Part shown: in pieces, positions 1-7,293 of the stretch | Layout of the letters: each line of letters opens with the position of its first letter | How positions within the stretch are numbered: position 1 is the first letter of the stretch | NCBI GenBank assembly: GCA_964346275.1 | Contig: CAYFUR010000109.1 | Location: 1 to 12,916 of the forward strand | DNA length: 12,916 bases | DNA from: CAYFUR01 sp964346275 | GTDB taxonomy: Bacteria > Sumerlaeota > Sumerlaeia > SLMS01 | Direction: 5' to 3' | Program-made: the position numbers and the translations under genes | The notes under the pieces: model-generated | Database searches by the model: none | Seen by the model: only the letters and a program-made list of their open reading frames with translations | Told to the model about the DNA's origin: nothing

Positions 1-1
1 G

Positions 2-1807
2 GCGCTGCTGGCGGCCTTCCTGGCCGTCTGTTTCCTCCGCGATGTTTTTCATAACATCAGCGACGATGCGTTGATCACCTATCGCTATGCCCGGAATATC
101 TCCGAGGGGCACGGCTTTGTCTATAACCAGGGCGAACGTGTCCTGGGCACCACCACGCCATTCTATACCGTTCTGGTGGCGCTGGCGATGGAGGCGGGGA
201 TTCCGCCGTGGAATTTCTCCCTGATCCTTGATTGCTTCCTCGTTACCGGACTCATCGCGCTCGTCTTTTACTGGCTCGGCCATACGAGAGACCCGGTTTT
301 CCAGTGGATGGGAACCATCGCGCTCTTCCACGCCCCGCAGGGCCTGCTCCCGCTGGCGGGAATGGAAACGGCCGTCTTCAATCTCCTCAGCTATGGGGGA
401 ATTTACCTGGCCTGGCGCGGCCGGTTCGGCTTTGCCACGGCGGCGGGATTGCTGGCGGTGACAACGCGGCCCGAGGGCGCCGTGGCGCTTCTCGTCATCC
501 TGGTGATGGCGAGCTTCGATTTTCGCCGCCGGCGCGTGCGCTGGAGCTCCTGGCCGTATATCGCCGCGGCCGGGCTGGCTCTCTGCATCTATGCGCTGGC
601 TCTCTGGGCCTACTTCGGCTCCTTCGTCCCGCAATCGGTGGTCGCCAAGCGCTTCCAGACGAATCTCGGGCCGTGGGAACCCTTTATAAACGCCTTCTTC
701 CGCGAGCAATTCTTCGGCTACGGCCTCTTTACGCTTTGGGGGGCTTTCGAATGGCTGGGAGTCGTGCTGATTCTCTGGAGGCTTCCCGCACTGCGCCCGC
801 TGGTCATCTGGATGCTTTTGTATATCGCCTTCCTGGCGGCGGGAAACGCGCCCTATTACGTCTGGTATATGAGCCCGCTCTATCCGATTCGGACAATTGC
901 CATGATATACGGCGCTCTCATCGCCGGGCGCGGACTGGTCTGGCTGCTGAGGCGATGGGCATTCGAGATGGGACCGCGCGACCGGCGGGCTCTCACCATC
1001 GGAGCCGCGCTGGCCCTGTTGATCCTCACCGGCGGCTTCAACTCCCTGCGGATATCCATCGCCATTGTCCGCTGGTCGATCCAGCAGGACTTCGCCATGC
1101 TGGAAACGAAAAGCTATGAACGCGCGGGAGCGTATATACGCTATCATTCCGGCCCGGACGATGTCATCCTGACGTCGGAGATCGGCTACGTGGGCTACTT
1201 CAGCGAGCGGCCTGTCTACGACGTCATGGGCCTGGTCACCCCGGAGGCCGCTCCGCTCGTGGGCAACATCACGCATTGGGAACTGGCGTTGAAGCGCCAG
1301 CCTCGCTTCGTCGTCTATTCATGGCCCGTTTCCCTGATGATGGACCCGCCCTGGCCGAGCTTTCCGGCAGCATACCAGCCCATTGCGGCCTTTCGCGATG
1401 AGGTCTTTCACACCATGGTTTTCGAATACAGGGACACGCCGGAGGGACGCCTCGCCACGATGAAAACCACGCGGGCGGGAATCCTGCCCGCTCTCGACGC
1501 GCCCGCTTACGCCGTGGAAGGCAAAGAGGTTGGCAACGAAATCCAATGGGATTTTCAGAACGTCCCGCCACTGGAGGAGCTGGCCGTGCGCGTTTTTCCA
1601 GACACCACCCCCAATGCGGAGATGACGATTCGCCATGAAGGAAAAACAGAATCGATGGAGTGGCACCACCGCAATGCTGTCTATACAGGCGACGGCCGCC
1701 CCGGCGGCACGACCGTGACACTGGCGCTGCGGCCCGCCCCGCCCCCGCCGGTTTTCCTGGTCATCGAAAAAGCGGCCTTTCAGGGAGAAGAGAAGGCCGC
1801 TGAATAG
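2..1807 (+). CDS. GT-C type membrane glycosyltransferase (ArnT/PMT/arabinofuranosyltransferase-like), 5' partial
   Basis: The frame is open from the first bases, so the true start lies outside the window; the first internal candidate, TTG at 71, would cut off the catalytic motif. Visible residues 19-40 read as a short luminal segment with an Asp-Asp pair (residues 21-22), then an ITYRYARN stretch and GHGFVYN. This matches the first periplasmic loop of GT-C enzymes, where the acidic pair is the presumed catalytic site. About nine to eleven hydrophobic helices follow, up to about nt 1080. After them comes a soluble C-terminal region containing SEIGYVGYFSERPVYD, typical of the family's periplasmic tail. 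GT-C enzymes transfer sugars from polyprenyl-phosphate donors to glycans, lipids or proteins at the outer face of the inner membrane; donor and acceptor cannot be read from sequence. It ends at TAG, 18 nt from the end of convergent msrB, with no obvious terminator between them. Confidence 0.85.
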   Translation, partial: ALLAAFLAVCFLRDVFHNISDDALITYRYARNISEGHGFVYNQGERVLGTTTPFYTVLVALAMEAGIPPWNFSLILDCFLVTGLIALVFYWLGHTRDPVFQWMGTIALFHAPQGLLPLAGMETAVFNLLSYGGIYLAWRGRFGFATAAGLLAVTTRPEGAVALLVILVMASFDFRRRRVRWSSWPYIAAAGLALCIYALALWAYFGSFVPQSVVAKRFQTNLGPWEPFINAFFREQFFGYGLFTLWGAFEWLGVVLILWRLPALRPLVIWMLLYIAFLAAGNAPYYVWYMSPLYPIRTIAMIYGALIAGRGLVWLLRRWAFEMGPRDRRALTIGAALALLILTGGFNSLRISIAIVRWSIQQDFAMLETKSYERAGAYIRYHSGPDDVILTSEIGYVGYFSERPVYDVMGLVTPEAAPLVGNITHWELALKRQPRFVVYSWPVSLMMDPPWPSFPAAYQPIAAFRDEVFHTMVFEYRDTPEGRLATMKTTRAGILPALDAPAYAVEGKEVGNEIQWDFQNVPPLEELAVRVFPDTTPNAEMTIRHEGKTESMEWHHRNAVYTGDGRPGGTTVTLALRPAPPPPVFLVIEKAAFQGEEKAAE

Positions 1808-1825
1808 ATTGCAAACGGTTGCCGC

Positions 1826-2338
1826 TTACTGCTTTTCTTCCAGGTCCAGAGACACGGAATTGATGCAGTAGCGCTGGCCCGTGGGCTCGGGACCGTCGGG
1901 AAAGACGTGGCCAAGGTGCCCGCCGCAGCGGCTGCAATGGACTTCGGTGCGCATCATGCCCAGCGACCGGTCCTCTTCTGTTTCCACGGCATCCGAGCTG
2001 ACCGGCTGCGTATAGCTCGGCCATCCCGTTCCGGAATCAAATTTGTCCTCGCTGGAGAAGACCGGCTGGCCGCATCCGGCGCACTTGTAAACACCGGGGG
2101 TTTTCGTGTCGTGGTATTTTCCGGAAAACGCACGCTCGGTGCCCTGCTGCCGCAGGACATGGTATTCTTCGGAGCTGAGTTCCTGCTTCCATTCTTCCTC
2201 GGACTTCTGGATTGTGTTGTCCGCCATATCTGTCTCCTCTGCCTTGGGTTCGGGAGTCGGGGCGGGAGCGGGCCTGCTCCCGCATGAAGCAATCGCAAAC
2301 ACACCCGAGATGATCGCCGCCCACAGAATTGTCTTCAT
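1826..2338 (-). CDS. msrB: Peptide-methionine (R)-S-oxide reductase MsrB, lipoprotein form
   Basis: This 170-residue protein reduces the R-epimer of methionine sulfoxide in oxidised proteins. The start at 2338 gives a lipoprotein signal peptide: a hydrophobic stretch at residues 4-16 and a lipobox IASC with Cys19, then a Pro-rich linker to about residue 37. The MsrB domain spans about residues 45-168. It has two zinc-binding CXXC pairs (CAGC 86-89 and CSRC 135-138), SGTGWPSY (102-109), GHLGHVFPDGP, and the catalytic Cys158 in RYCINS. Many two-cysteine MsrBs have GCGWPS; here that resolving Cys position is Thr104, so regeneration may differ. A GAGG lies 9 nt before the ATG. A second ATG at residue 38 (2227) has a better Shine-Dalgarno and would give a cytosolic enzyme of normal domain length. 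An in-frame extension upstream to 2593 shows no family features. The gene is divergent from the pilin-like gene at 2506. Confidence 0.93.
   Translation of the reverse strand: MKTILWAAIISGVFAIASCGSRPAPAPTPEPKAEETDMADNTIQKSEEEWKQELSSEEYHVLRQQGTERAFSGKYHDTKTPGVYKCAGCGQPVFSSEDKFDSGTGWPSYTQPVSSDAVETEEDRSLGMMRTEVHCSRCGGHLGHVFPDGPEPTGQRYCINSVSLDLEEKQ
2225..2239 (-). promoter_or_regulatory. Internal Shine-Dalgarno and ATG inside msrB
   Basis: On the minus strand GAGGAG (2234-2239) sits 6 nt before an in-frame ATG (2227-2225), at Met38 just after the lipoprotein linker. Spacing and match are better than at the upstream start. The shorter product would begin MADNTIQKSEEEW, which looks like an ordinary cytosolic MsrB N-terminus. 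Either there are two products, or the site is chance, since the GAGGAG also encodes Glu-Glu of the linker. Confidence 0.4.
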
Positions 2339-2505
2339 CGCTCTAAGCCTCAACGAGAGTATGCCGGCGCCACTCGATCCGGGCCCTTCCCGGCAAAGTA
2401 TGCAATGTTTCGGCCAGAAATCCACGCATCTCGCCTTGCCACACGCCGGAAAACCGTTGGAAAAGACTCTCTTATAAGCTGAAAACGCCATCCCGAGGTG
2501 ACTCC

Positions 2506-3201
2506 ATGTCACAGATGCCTCCGCCGCCGTCCTCCTATCCTTCCGGTTCGCCACAGCAACCACCCCAGCAGCCGCCACCCGGCCAGGGGCCAACGCCTCC
2601 CCAGCCCCCGCCGAAAAAGGGGATGGGGCCGTTCTGGATCGTGATCATCATCCTGAGCGTTTGCCTGGTCTTTTGCGTCTGTGGCGTGGGGATGCTGGCG
2701 GCCATCGCCGTGCCCAACTTTCTCGAAGCCCAGGTTCGGTCCCAGGTCTCGCGGGCGCGCTCAGACATGCGGAGCCTCGCCACCGCCATCGAGACCTATT
2801 ATATCGACAACAATGAATATCCCGCCTCTACAACCGACCCGGCGGAATCCATCAATGCGTCACTCGCGGCGAATAGCGCCTCTCCGCAACTCCAGTGGGA
2901 CCTGCCAACTTTCGCGTCGCACCACGCAACGGGCGCGCATACCCTGACCACGCCGATTGCCTACCTCACCAGCTATTTCCCGGATCCTTTCTCCCCTGTC
3001 CCGGGCCGGACCTTCAACTACTACAAAAACGAAGGGGGCTGGATTCTTTGGAGCGCCGGCCCGGACAATGACTACGACCTCAACTACGAGGACTACGATC
3101 CGCGCTATATGAAGAGCACTTACGACCGGCTCTATCGCTCAACCTACGATCCCACCAATGGCACCGCCAGCAGCGGCGATATCTGGCGCGTGAAGCAGTA
3201 G
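2506..3201 (+). CDS. Pilin-like (type II secretion protein G-like) membrane protein with proline-rich N-terminal tail
   Basis: 231 residues. GAGGTGA (2495-2501) just before the ATG fixes the start. Residues 5-36 are a Pro/Gln-rich, probably cytoplasmic tail. A Cys-containing transmembrane helix spans about 43-68. It runs straight into AIAVPNFLEAQVRSQ and an amphipathic helix ending ETYYIDNNEYP (about 66-106), the signature of the large GspG/PilE-like family of uncultured phyla. The C-terminal globular part has WDLPTF, LTTPIAYL, YFPDP, RTFNYY, GWILWSAGPDNDYD and YDPTNGTASSGD. Ordinary pseudopilins start with a short basic leader, a Gly cleavage site and FTxxE; none is present, so prepilin-peptidase processing and assembly into a pilus look unlikely. 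I infer a monotopic inner-membrane protein exposing a pilin-type domain to the periplasm. The role is unknown. A paralogue follows 116 nt downstream. Confidence 0.85.
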   Translation: MSQMPPPPSSYPSGSPQQPPQQPPPGQGPTPPQPPPKKGMGPFWIVIIILSVCLVFCVCGVGMLAAIAVPNFLEAQVRSQVSRARSDMRSLATAIETYYIDNNEYPASTTDPAESINASLAANSASPQLQWDLPTFASHHATGAHTLTTPIAYLTSYFPDPFSPVPGRTFNYYKNEGGWILWSAGPDNDYDLNYEDYDPRYMKSTYDRLYRSTYDPTNGTASSGDIWRVKQ

Positions 3202-3245
3202 CGGCAGCCAGGCAACTTATCTCATTTCAGCAATTGGCGCAATAT

Positions 3246-3265
3246 TCCGCTCGGCCCGAAGCGGA
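3246..3265 (+). other. Small inverted repeat between the two pilin-like genes
   Basis: TCCGCT (3246-3251) and AGCGGA (3260-3265) form a perfect 6-bp stem with an 8-nt loop in the 116-nt gap between the paralogues. The only T-run (TTTT, 3274-3277) starts nine bases later, so this is a poor intrinsic terminator at best. It may simply be a weak attenuator or chance. Confidence 0.25.
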
Positions 3266-3317
3266 CGGAACGGGTTTTGATCTTTAGCCTGACAGTCCCA
3301 ATCGGGAGCCACTTTTC

Positions 3318-3983
3318 ATGCCCCAGCGCCGCGACAAGCCGCCGTTGAGCACCGATCACCCGGAGAACATGCCGCCGCCGCCCCCGCCTCCACGGCGCGC
3401 ACTGGGCGGATTTTGGGTCGTCGCGGCCATTGTCTTCCTGACCATCCTGCTGACGGTGGTCATGGTGGCCATGTTCAGCCGCACGGGCGGTTACCTGGAA
3501 GAACTCTTTATCGAGCAGGATCCCGCGATCGATGAAGCGCGCACCAACATGCAGGCGTTCTCCCTCGCCATCGAGCTCTACCAATCCGATCATGCCAGCT
3601 ATCCCGCGCATACCACAACGCCAACGCTTTCCGTGAATGCTGACCTCGCCGCGGCCAATCCCGAGGCGGGCAACCCCTGGGACCTGCCCACTTTTCGCAA
3701 CCGCGGCGATACCAGCCTGGCAACGCTGACCACGCCGGCCTCGTATATCCCCCTCTACTACCCCGATCCCCATTCCATCGTGTTTGATCGGACCTTCAAC
3801 TATTACGCCGGTGAAGACGGCTGGATCCTCTGGGGAGCGGGCCCGGACCAGGATTACGATATAGACATGGATCTTCTCGGCGAGGGAGGGCCCATCAACG
3901 GCAACGAAGAGGAGCTTCAGCGCATGGCCTACGACCCGACAAACGGCGTGACCAGCTCCGGCGATCTGGTTCAGTGGCGATAA
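3318..3983 (+). CDS. Second, diverged pilin-like membrane protein with proline-rich tail (tandem paralogue)
   Basis: 221 residues; GGGAG (3304-3308) lies 9 nt before the ATG. The layout copies the gene upstream: a charged, Pro-rich tail (1-27, with a run of eight prolines at 18-25 broken by nothing), one transmembrane helix (about 31-54), an amphipathic helix ending LYQSDHASYP, then the same C-terminal signatures in the same order: WDLPTF, LTTPASYI, YYPDP, RTFNYY, GWILWGAGPDQDYD and YDPTNGVTSSGD. The pilin-helix motif AIAVPNFLEAQ is gone; the segment after the membrane helix instead reads SRTGGYLEELFIEQ. There is no prepilin-peptidase site. I infer an old tandem duplication in which the soluble domain is conserved and the pilin assembly helix has decayed, so function probably lies in the periplasmic domain. 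Its biochemical role is not recognised. Confidence 0.83.
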   Translation: MPQRRDKPPLSTDHPENMPPPPPPPRRALGGFWVVAAIVFLTILLTVVMVAMFSRTGGYLEELFIEQDPAIDEARTNMQAFSLAIELYQSDHASYPAHTTTPTLSVNADLAAANPEAGNPWDLPTFRNRGDTSLATLTTPASYIPLYYPDPHSIVFDRTFNYYAGEDGWILWGAGPDQDYDIDMDLLGEGGPINGNEEELQRMAYDPTNGVTSSGDLVQWR

Positions 3984-4193
3984 CGCTCGGAAGTCATTCT
4001 TCCGCTTTCTGTGTCCTGGCCCGCCGACCTGCAGTCCGCTCTTTGACCCCGGCCAGCGGCGCCAGCCCATTCACCGGCCTGTCGGGATAGAAGAACGCCA
4101 CGGTGCAAGAGCAGAAGGCTTTTTTCTTGCTTGCGAGGGAAGCCGCCGGAGTGCGACAAGGCCGCTCGGTAGATCAATGAAAGGACCTGAGAC

Positions 4194-5468
4194 GTGAGCG
4201 TTACCCCCGATATCCCCGTGGCCGAAATGATGGAAAAGATGGGACGGCAAGCCCGCGAGGCGAGCCTGCGCGTATCCATGCTCCCCCCAGACGTGAAGAA
4301 TCGCGCCCTGGAAGCCATGGCGGACGCCTTTGAGAATAAATCGGCGATGCTGCAAACGGAGAATGAAAAAGATCTCTCCCGGGCGCAAGAGAACGGCCTG
4401 ACCCCGGCAATGGTGGATCGCTTGCGGCTGACCGACAAGCGCATTGCGGGAATGGCGAAGGCCCTCCGCGAGATCGCGGCCCTGCCCGATCCCGTCGGAG
4501 AAATCGAAAATGTCCGCGTGCGGCCCAATGGCCTGCGAATCGGCCAGATGCGCGCCCCGATCGGCGTCGTCGGCATCATTTACGAATCGCGGCCCAACGT
4601 CACGGCGGACGCCGGCGCCCTCTGCCTCAAGAGCGGGAACGCCGTCATCCTGCGCGGCGGCAGCGAGGCCTTCCATTCAAACACGGCGATCGCGCGCCTC
4701 ATGGATATCGAAGGCGCAAAGGCCGGCCTGCCGGAAAACGCGATTCAGCTGGTGCCAACGACGGATCGCGCGGCGGTGGGCGCCATGCTCACCCTCAAGG
4801 ACTCCATCGATATTATCATCCCCCGCGGCGGCAAGTCACTGATCGAGCGAATTTCCCGCGAATCCGAAATCCCGGTGATCAAACACCTCGACGGCAATTG
4901 CACTGTCTATATTGACGAATTCGCCGACCTGGAAATGGCCCACATGATTACCGTGAACGCGAAGACCCAGCGCACCGGCGTTTGCAACGCCGCCGAGACA
5001 TTGCTGGTGCACGAAGCCGTCGCGGAGGCGTTCCTGCCGAAAGTAGGAGAGGTCCTCCAGGAAAAAGGCGTGGAACTGCGTGGGTGCGAGAGGGTGAAGG
5101 ACTTGCTCCCGGACGTGAAGGATGCCACGGAGGAGGACTGGTACGAGGAATACCTGGACCTGATTCTGGCCGTAAAAATTGTCGATTCCTTCGACGAGGC
5201 CGTCGATTTTATTAACAAGTATGGCAGCCACCACACGGAAACGATCGTGACGCGGGATCATTCGCGCGCCATGCGATTCCTCCGCGCCGTGGATTCCGCC
5301 TGCCTCCATATCAATGCATCGACAAGGTTCAGTGATGGCGGCGAATACGGCCTTGGCGCGGAGATCGGCATCTCGACGGACAAGCTCCACGCCCGCGGCC
5401 CCATGGGACTCCGCGAACTCACCCAGGGCAAATGGATCGTCTTCGGCGAAGGGCACATCCGGGAATAA
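4194..5468 (+). CDS. proA: Gamma-glutamyl phosphate reductase ProA
   Basis: 424 residues, close to the usual size of about 415-425. ProA reduces L-glutamyl-5-phosphate with NADPH to glutamate-5-semialdehyde, the second step of proline synthesis from glutamate, in the cytoplasm. It belongs to the aldehyde dehydrogenase superfamily. Diagnostic stretches are APIGVVGIIYESRPNVT (121-137), LKSGNAVILRGGSEA, IIPRGGKSLI (208-217), HLDGNCTVYID, and the catalytic Cys264 in RTGVCNAAE. The C-terminal half has HHTETIVT and GAEIGIST. The start is GTG with AAAGGA 8 nt upstream; the next methionines are at residues 12 and 13 and lack as good a site. proB is not adjacent. A HAD hydrolase begins 3 nt after the stop, so the two are surely co-transcribed. 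The 210 nt upstream show no promoter I would defend. Confidence 0.97.
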   Translation: MSVTPDIPVAEMMEKMGRQAREASLRVSMLPPDVKNRALEAMADAFENKSAMLQTENEKDLSRAQENGLTPAMVDRLRLTDKRIAGMAKALREIAALPDPVGEIENVRVRPNGLRIGQMRAPIGVVGIIYESRPNVTADAGALCLKSGNAVILRGGSEAFHSNTAIARLMDIEGAKAGLPENAIQLVPTTDRAAVGAMLTLKDSIDIIIPRGGKSLIERISRESEIPVIKHLDGNCTVYIDEFADLEMAHMITVNAKTQRTGVCNAAETLLVHEAVAEAFLPKVGEVLQEKGVELRGCERVKDLLPDVKDATEEDWYEEYLDLILAVKIVDSFDEAVDFINKYGSHHTETIVTRDHSRAMRFLRAVDSACLHINASTRFSDGGEYGLGAEIGISTDKLHARGPMGLRELTQGKWIVFGEGHIRE

Positions 5469-5471
5469 ACC

Positions 5472-6140
5472 ATGACCAGCCTCTCCTTGCCGCGCGCCGT
5501 CGTTTTCGATGGCGATGGAGTTCTCTTCGACAGCGAAAAGCTCACAAACAGGGCCTTCACACAGGTTCTCGCCAGCCATGGCGTGGAAATGACGCTGGAA
5601 GACACAGCCCCTTTCATCGGGTTTGATTCCACTCACCTGGTGAAGGAAGTAGAAGGCCTGTATGGTATCAAGCTGGAGGTGGGAGAATACGAACGCCAGC
5701 GCGACATGGCTTACGAAAAGCTCTGCCGCGAGGAAAACGGGCCGGAAAGAATCCCGGGGATCGGCGATCTCCTGGAGTGGCTGGAAGAACAGGAAATCGC
5801 CGTCGCCCTGGCCACGGGCGCGTCGCCTAAAAAAATGATCTTCAACCTGAATCGGACTGGCCTCCTCGAACGCTTTCCCCACCGGGTAACCCGCGAAGAC
5901 GTCGAGCACGGAAAACCAGCTCCCGATATATACGTCGAAGCCGCACGGCAGATCGGATTCGAAGGAAGCGGCTGCTTTGTAGTGGAAGATTCCATCCCGG
6001 GCCTTCAGGGAGCCAAAGCGGCTGGCGCCATCCCCATTGCCATCACCGGAAGCCACCCCGAGCAAGAGTTGCGGGAACACGCGGAGGCGGTCTTTCAAGA
6101 CCACTTCGAGTTGCTGGCCTTCCTCAAAGAATTGAAGTGA
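5472..6140 (+). CDS. HAD-superfamily hydrolase, beta-phosphoglucomutase/phosphatase-like (subfamily IA)
   Basis: 222 residues. All four HAD motifs are intact: motif I FDGDGVLFDSE with nucleophile Asp13 and acid/base Asp15; motif II Thr115 in ALATGAS; motif III Lys148 in HGKPAPDIY; motif IV VVEDSIPGLQGAKAAG with Glu172 and Asp173. Residues about 20-90 form the helical cap typical of subfamily IA. The DGVLFDSE and EDSIPG forms resemble beta-phosphoglucomutase and small sugar-phosphate phosphatases, so the likely reaction is hydrolysis of a phosphorylated metabolite in the cytosol; the substrate cannot be deduced. The ATG lies 3 nt after the proA stop with only a weak ribosome site, suggesting translational coupling. 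Whether it serves proline metabolism is unclear; it may be a repair phosphatase or an unrelated passenger. Confidence 0.9.
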   Translation: MTSLSLPRAVVFDGDGVLFDSEKLTNRAFTQVLASHGVEMTLEDTAPFIGFDSTHLVKEVEGLYGIKLEVGEYERQRDMAYEKLCREENGPERIPGIGDLLEWLEEQEIAVALATGASPKKMIFNLNRTGLLERFPHRVTREDVEHGKPAPDIYVEAARQIGFEGSGCFVVEDSIPGLQGAKAAGAIPIAITGSHPEQELREHAEAVFQDHFELLAFLKELK

Positions 6141-6165
6141 GGCCGGCTCTCTCCATCACCGTTGG

Positions 6166-6203
6166 AAAAAAGTGCGCCGGATTCGTGGTCTAGACACAGG
6201 CGC
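6166..6203 (-). terminator. Candidate intrinsic terminator of the AmrS-like gene
   Basis: Read on the minus strand, GCGCC (6203-6199) and GGCGC (6178-6174) can pair around a 20-nt loop containing an inner GTG/CAC pairing, followed after two bases by six T (6171-6166). The 5' arm touches the last base of the stop codon. The stem is short and the loop long, so this is tentative. Nothing comparable reads in the plus direction for the HAD gene. Confidence 0.4.
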
Positions 6204-7225
6204 TAGTCGTCAACGACGTAGGGGACCTTTGCGCCGCACTGGGGACATTCGTCTTTGGGCTTTCCCGTGGGATAGCGCGTGATAATCAGCCCCGCGAGCC
6301 CCCGCCGGACGAGCGGCCGCCCGCATTGCGCGCAGCAGGTATTCATCGCCGGGCTTTCTTCATGCAATTCATAGACGCCGCCTCGATAATCCTTAAGGAT
6401 TCTGTGAAACTCCTTCAGATCCCCGAGCGTCGCTTCCCGTGGATCCTTCCAGGTAAAGTCGGGATAGTAAGGCAGGACCATGATCGGCGGCCACCTGTCC
6501 ATTTCCGCCAGACAATCAAGCAGAGAGCGGACTTGCTCCGGAGAATCCGTCAACCCGGGGATCAACAGCCAGGAAATCTCGACATGAACATCTTGAGCAA
6601 GCAGCAGTTGGATGTTCGTTTCGATCGTAAAACGATCCGCTCCCAGCGTTTCCGCGAAGAAAGCGGAATCGAAGCCCTTCAGTCCGACCGTCGCGGCGGA
6701 AACCAATGGGGCAAGCTCCATCAATGCGTCGGGAGACCACATGGCATTCGTCGCGAGATGGGTGTCGAGTCCCGCGGCGCGCGCTTCGCGAAAGGTATCA
6801 AACACGAACTCGTGCATCGGCGCGGGCTCGTTCACACCGAAGGCCACGCCGCGGGCCTGTTTCTCCTGGGCATCCGCGACGATCTCGTCGGGCATCATGG
6901 GAACGGAACGAACGGCCCCGGTCTGGCTGAACCGATACGTATTACAGAAAGGGCAGCGCATCGTGCAGCCCTTCCCTCCAATCCGCAGCCAACTGATCGA
7001 AGGCTTATAATGGAAAAGTGGAAGCTCCTCGGCGGAAAGCACCTCAAGCGCCGCCACTTTCCCGTAATCATCCACGTAAAGACGGCCATCGCGATTGCTT
7101 CGGACACCGCAGGCTCCACTCCGGGAAGGCGCAATAGAACAGGCGTGGGGACACAGGTGGCATGAGACATTGTCCCAGGTGGTCTTCTCGTAAAAGCGGC
7201 CTTCGACTCGCGGAACGGACGGCAT
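6203..7225 (-). CDS. amrS: Radical SAM protein of the AmmeMemoRadiSam (AmrS) family
   Basis: 340 residues. The N-terminal Cys-rich segment (CHLCPHAC 22-29, then CGVRSNRDGRLY) is the AmrS hallmark. The radical SAM cluster motif is GKGCTMRCPFC, with Cys87, Cys91 and Cys94 as CX3CX2C. NEPAP (132-136) stands where AmrS has NEPT and other radical SAM enzymes have GGEP. The C-terminal tail has Cys297-Cys298, Cys301 and Cys327, Cys330, the usual zinc-ribbon-like end. AmrS is known as one of three genome-linked families with Memo and AMMECR1; its product is not settled. Neither partner lies in this window, so here it stands alone. The ATG is preceded by AAGGA at a long 14-nt spacing, with no better in-frame start visible. 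It converges on the HAD gene and is divergent from the family 2 glycosyltransferase. Confidence 0.88.
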   Translation of the reverse strand: MPSVPRVEGRFYEKTTWDNVSCHLCPHACSIAPSRSGACGVRSNRDGRLYVDDYGKVAALEVLSAEELPLFHYKPSISWLRIGGKGCTMRCPFCNTYRFSQTGAVRSVPMMPDEIVADAQEKQARGVAFGVNEPAPMHEFVFDTFREARAAGLDTHLATNAMWSPDALMELAPLVSAATVGLKGFDSAFFAETLGADRFTIETNIQLLLAQDVHVEISWLLIPGLTDSPEQVRSLLDCLAEMDRWPPIMVLPYYPDFTWKDPREATLGDLKEFHRILKDYRGGVYELHEESPAMNTCCAQCGRPLVRRGLAGLIITRYPTGKPKDECPQCGAKVPYVVDD

Positions 7226-7264
7226 GGAAGCGGCAAGAGTCCTTTGTCATACGATGTACGGTTC

Positions 7265-7293
7265 AATTCAGCATGGATGGCCGGGAACGTCAA
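7265..7293 (-). promoter_or_regulatory. Candidate sigma-70-type promoter for the AmrS-like gene
   Basis: On the minus strand TTGACG (7293-7288) and TGAATT (7270-7265) are separated by 17 nt. The -35 is good and the -10 weak (three of six). Start of transcription would fall about 33 nt before the ATG, leaving room for the AAGGA site. It lies in the 179-nt divergent intergenic region. Confidence 0.35.

Noticed and set aside
232..1119. Second plus-strand frame inside the GT-C gene
   Set aside because: Its translation is Arg/Gly/Ala-rich with no membrane helices, whereas the overlapping frame has a full GT-C pattern.
2379..2393. CCGGG/CCCGG hairpin in the msrB leader as a riboswitch or terminator
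   Set aside because: Only five base pairs, no T-run and no conserved core recognisable; likely incidental in GC-rich DNA.
2339..2593. N-terminal extension of MsrB upstream of 2338
   Set aside because: The extra residues show no homology pattern, run across the divergent intergenic region into the start of the gene at 2506, and would bury the lipoprotein signal peptide internally.
3222..4070. Minus-strand open frame covering the second pilin-like gene
   Set aside because: It overlaps a plus-strand gene supported by clear paralogy with its neighbour; the antisense translation is low-complexity Gly/Arg/Val without motifs.
4115..4140. GCAAGA...TCTTGC arms with a run of six T upstream of proA, as a terminator
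   Set aside because: The T-run lies inside the loop and arm rather than after the stem, so it does not have terminator geometry in either direction.
4836..6104. A long open frame on the minus strand across proA and the HAD gene
   Set aside because: It is antisense to two genes with complete catalytic motifs, shows no recognisable domain and no ribosome site; long antisense frames are common in GC-rich coding DNA.
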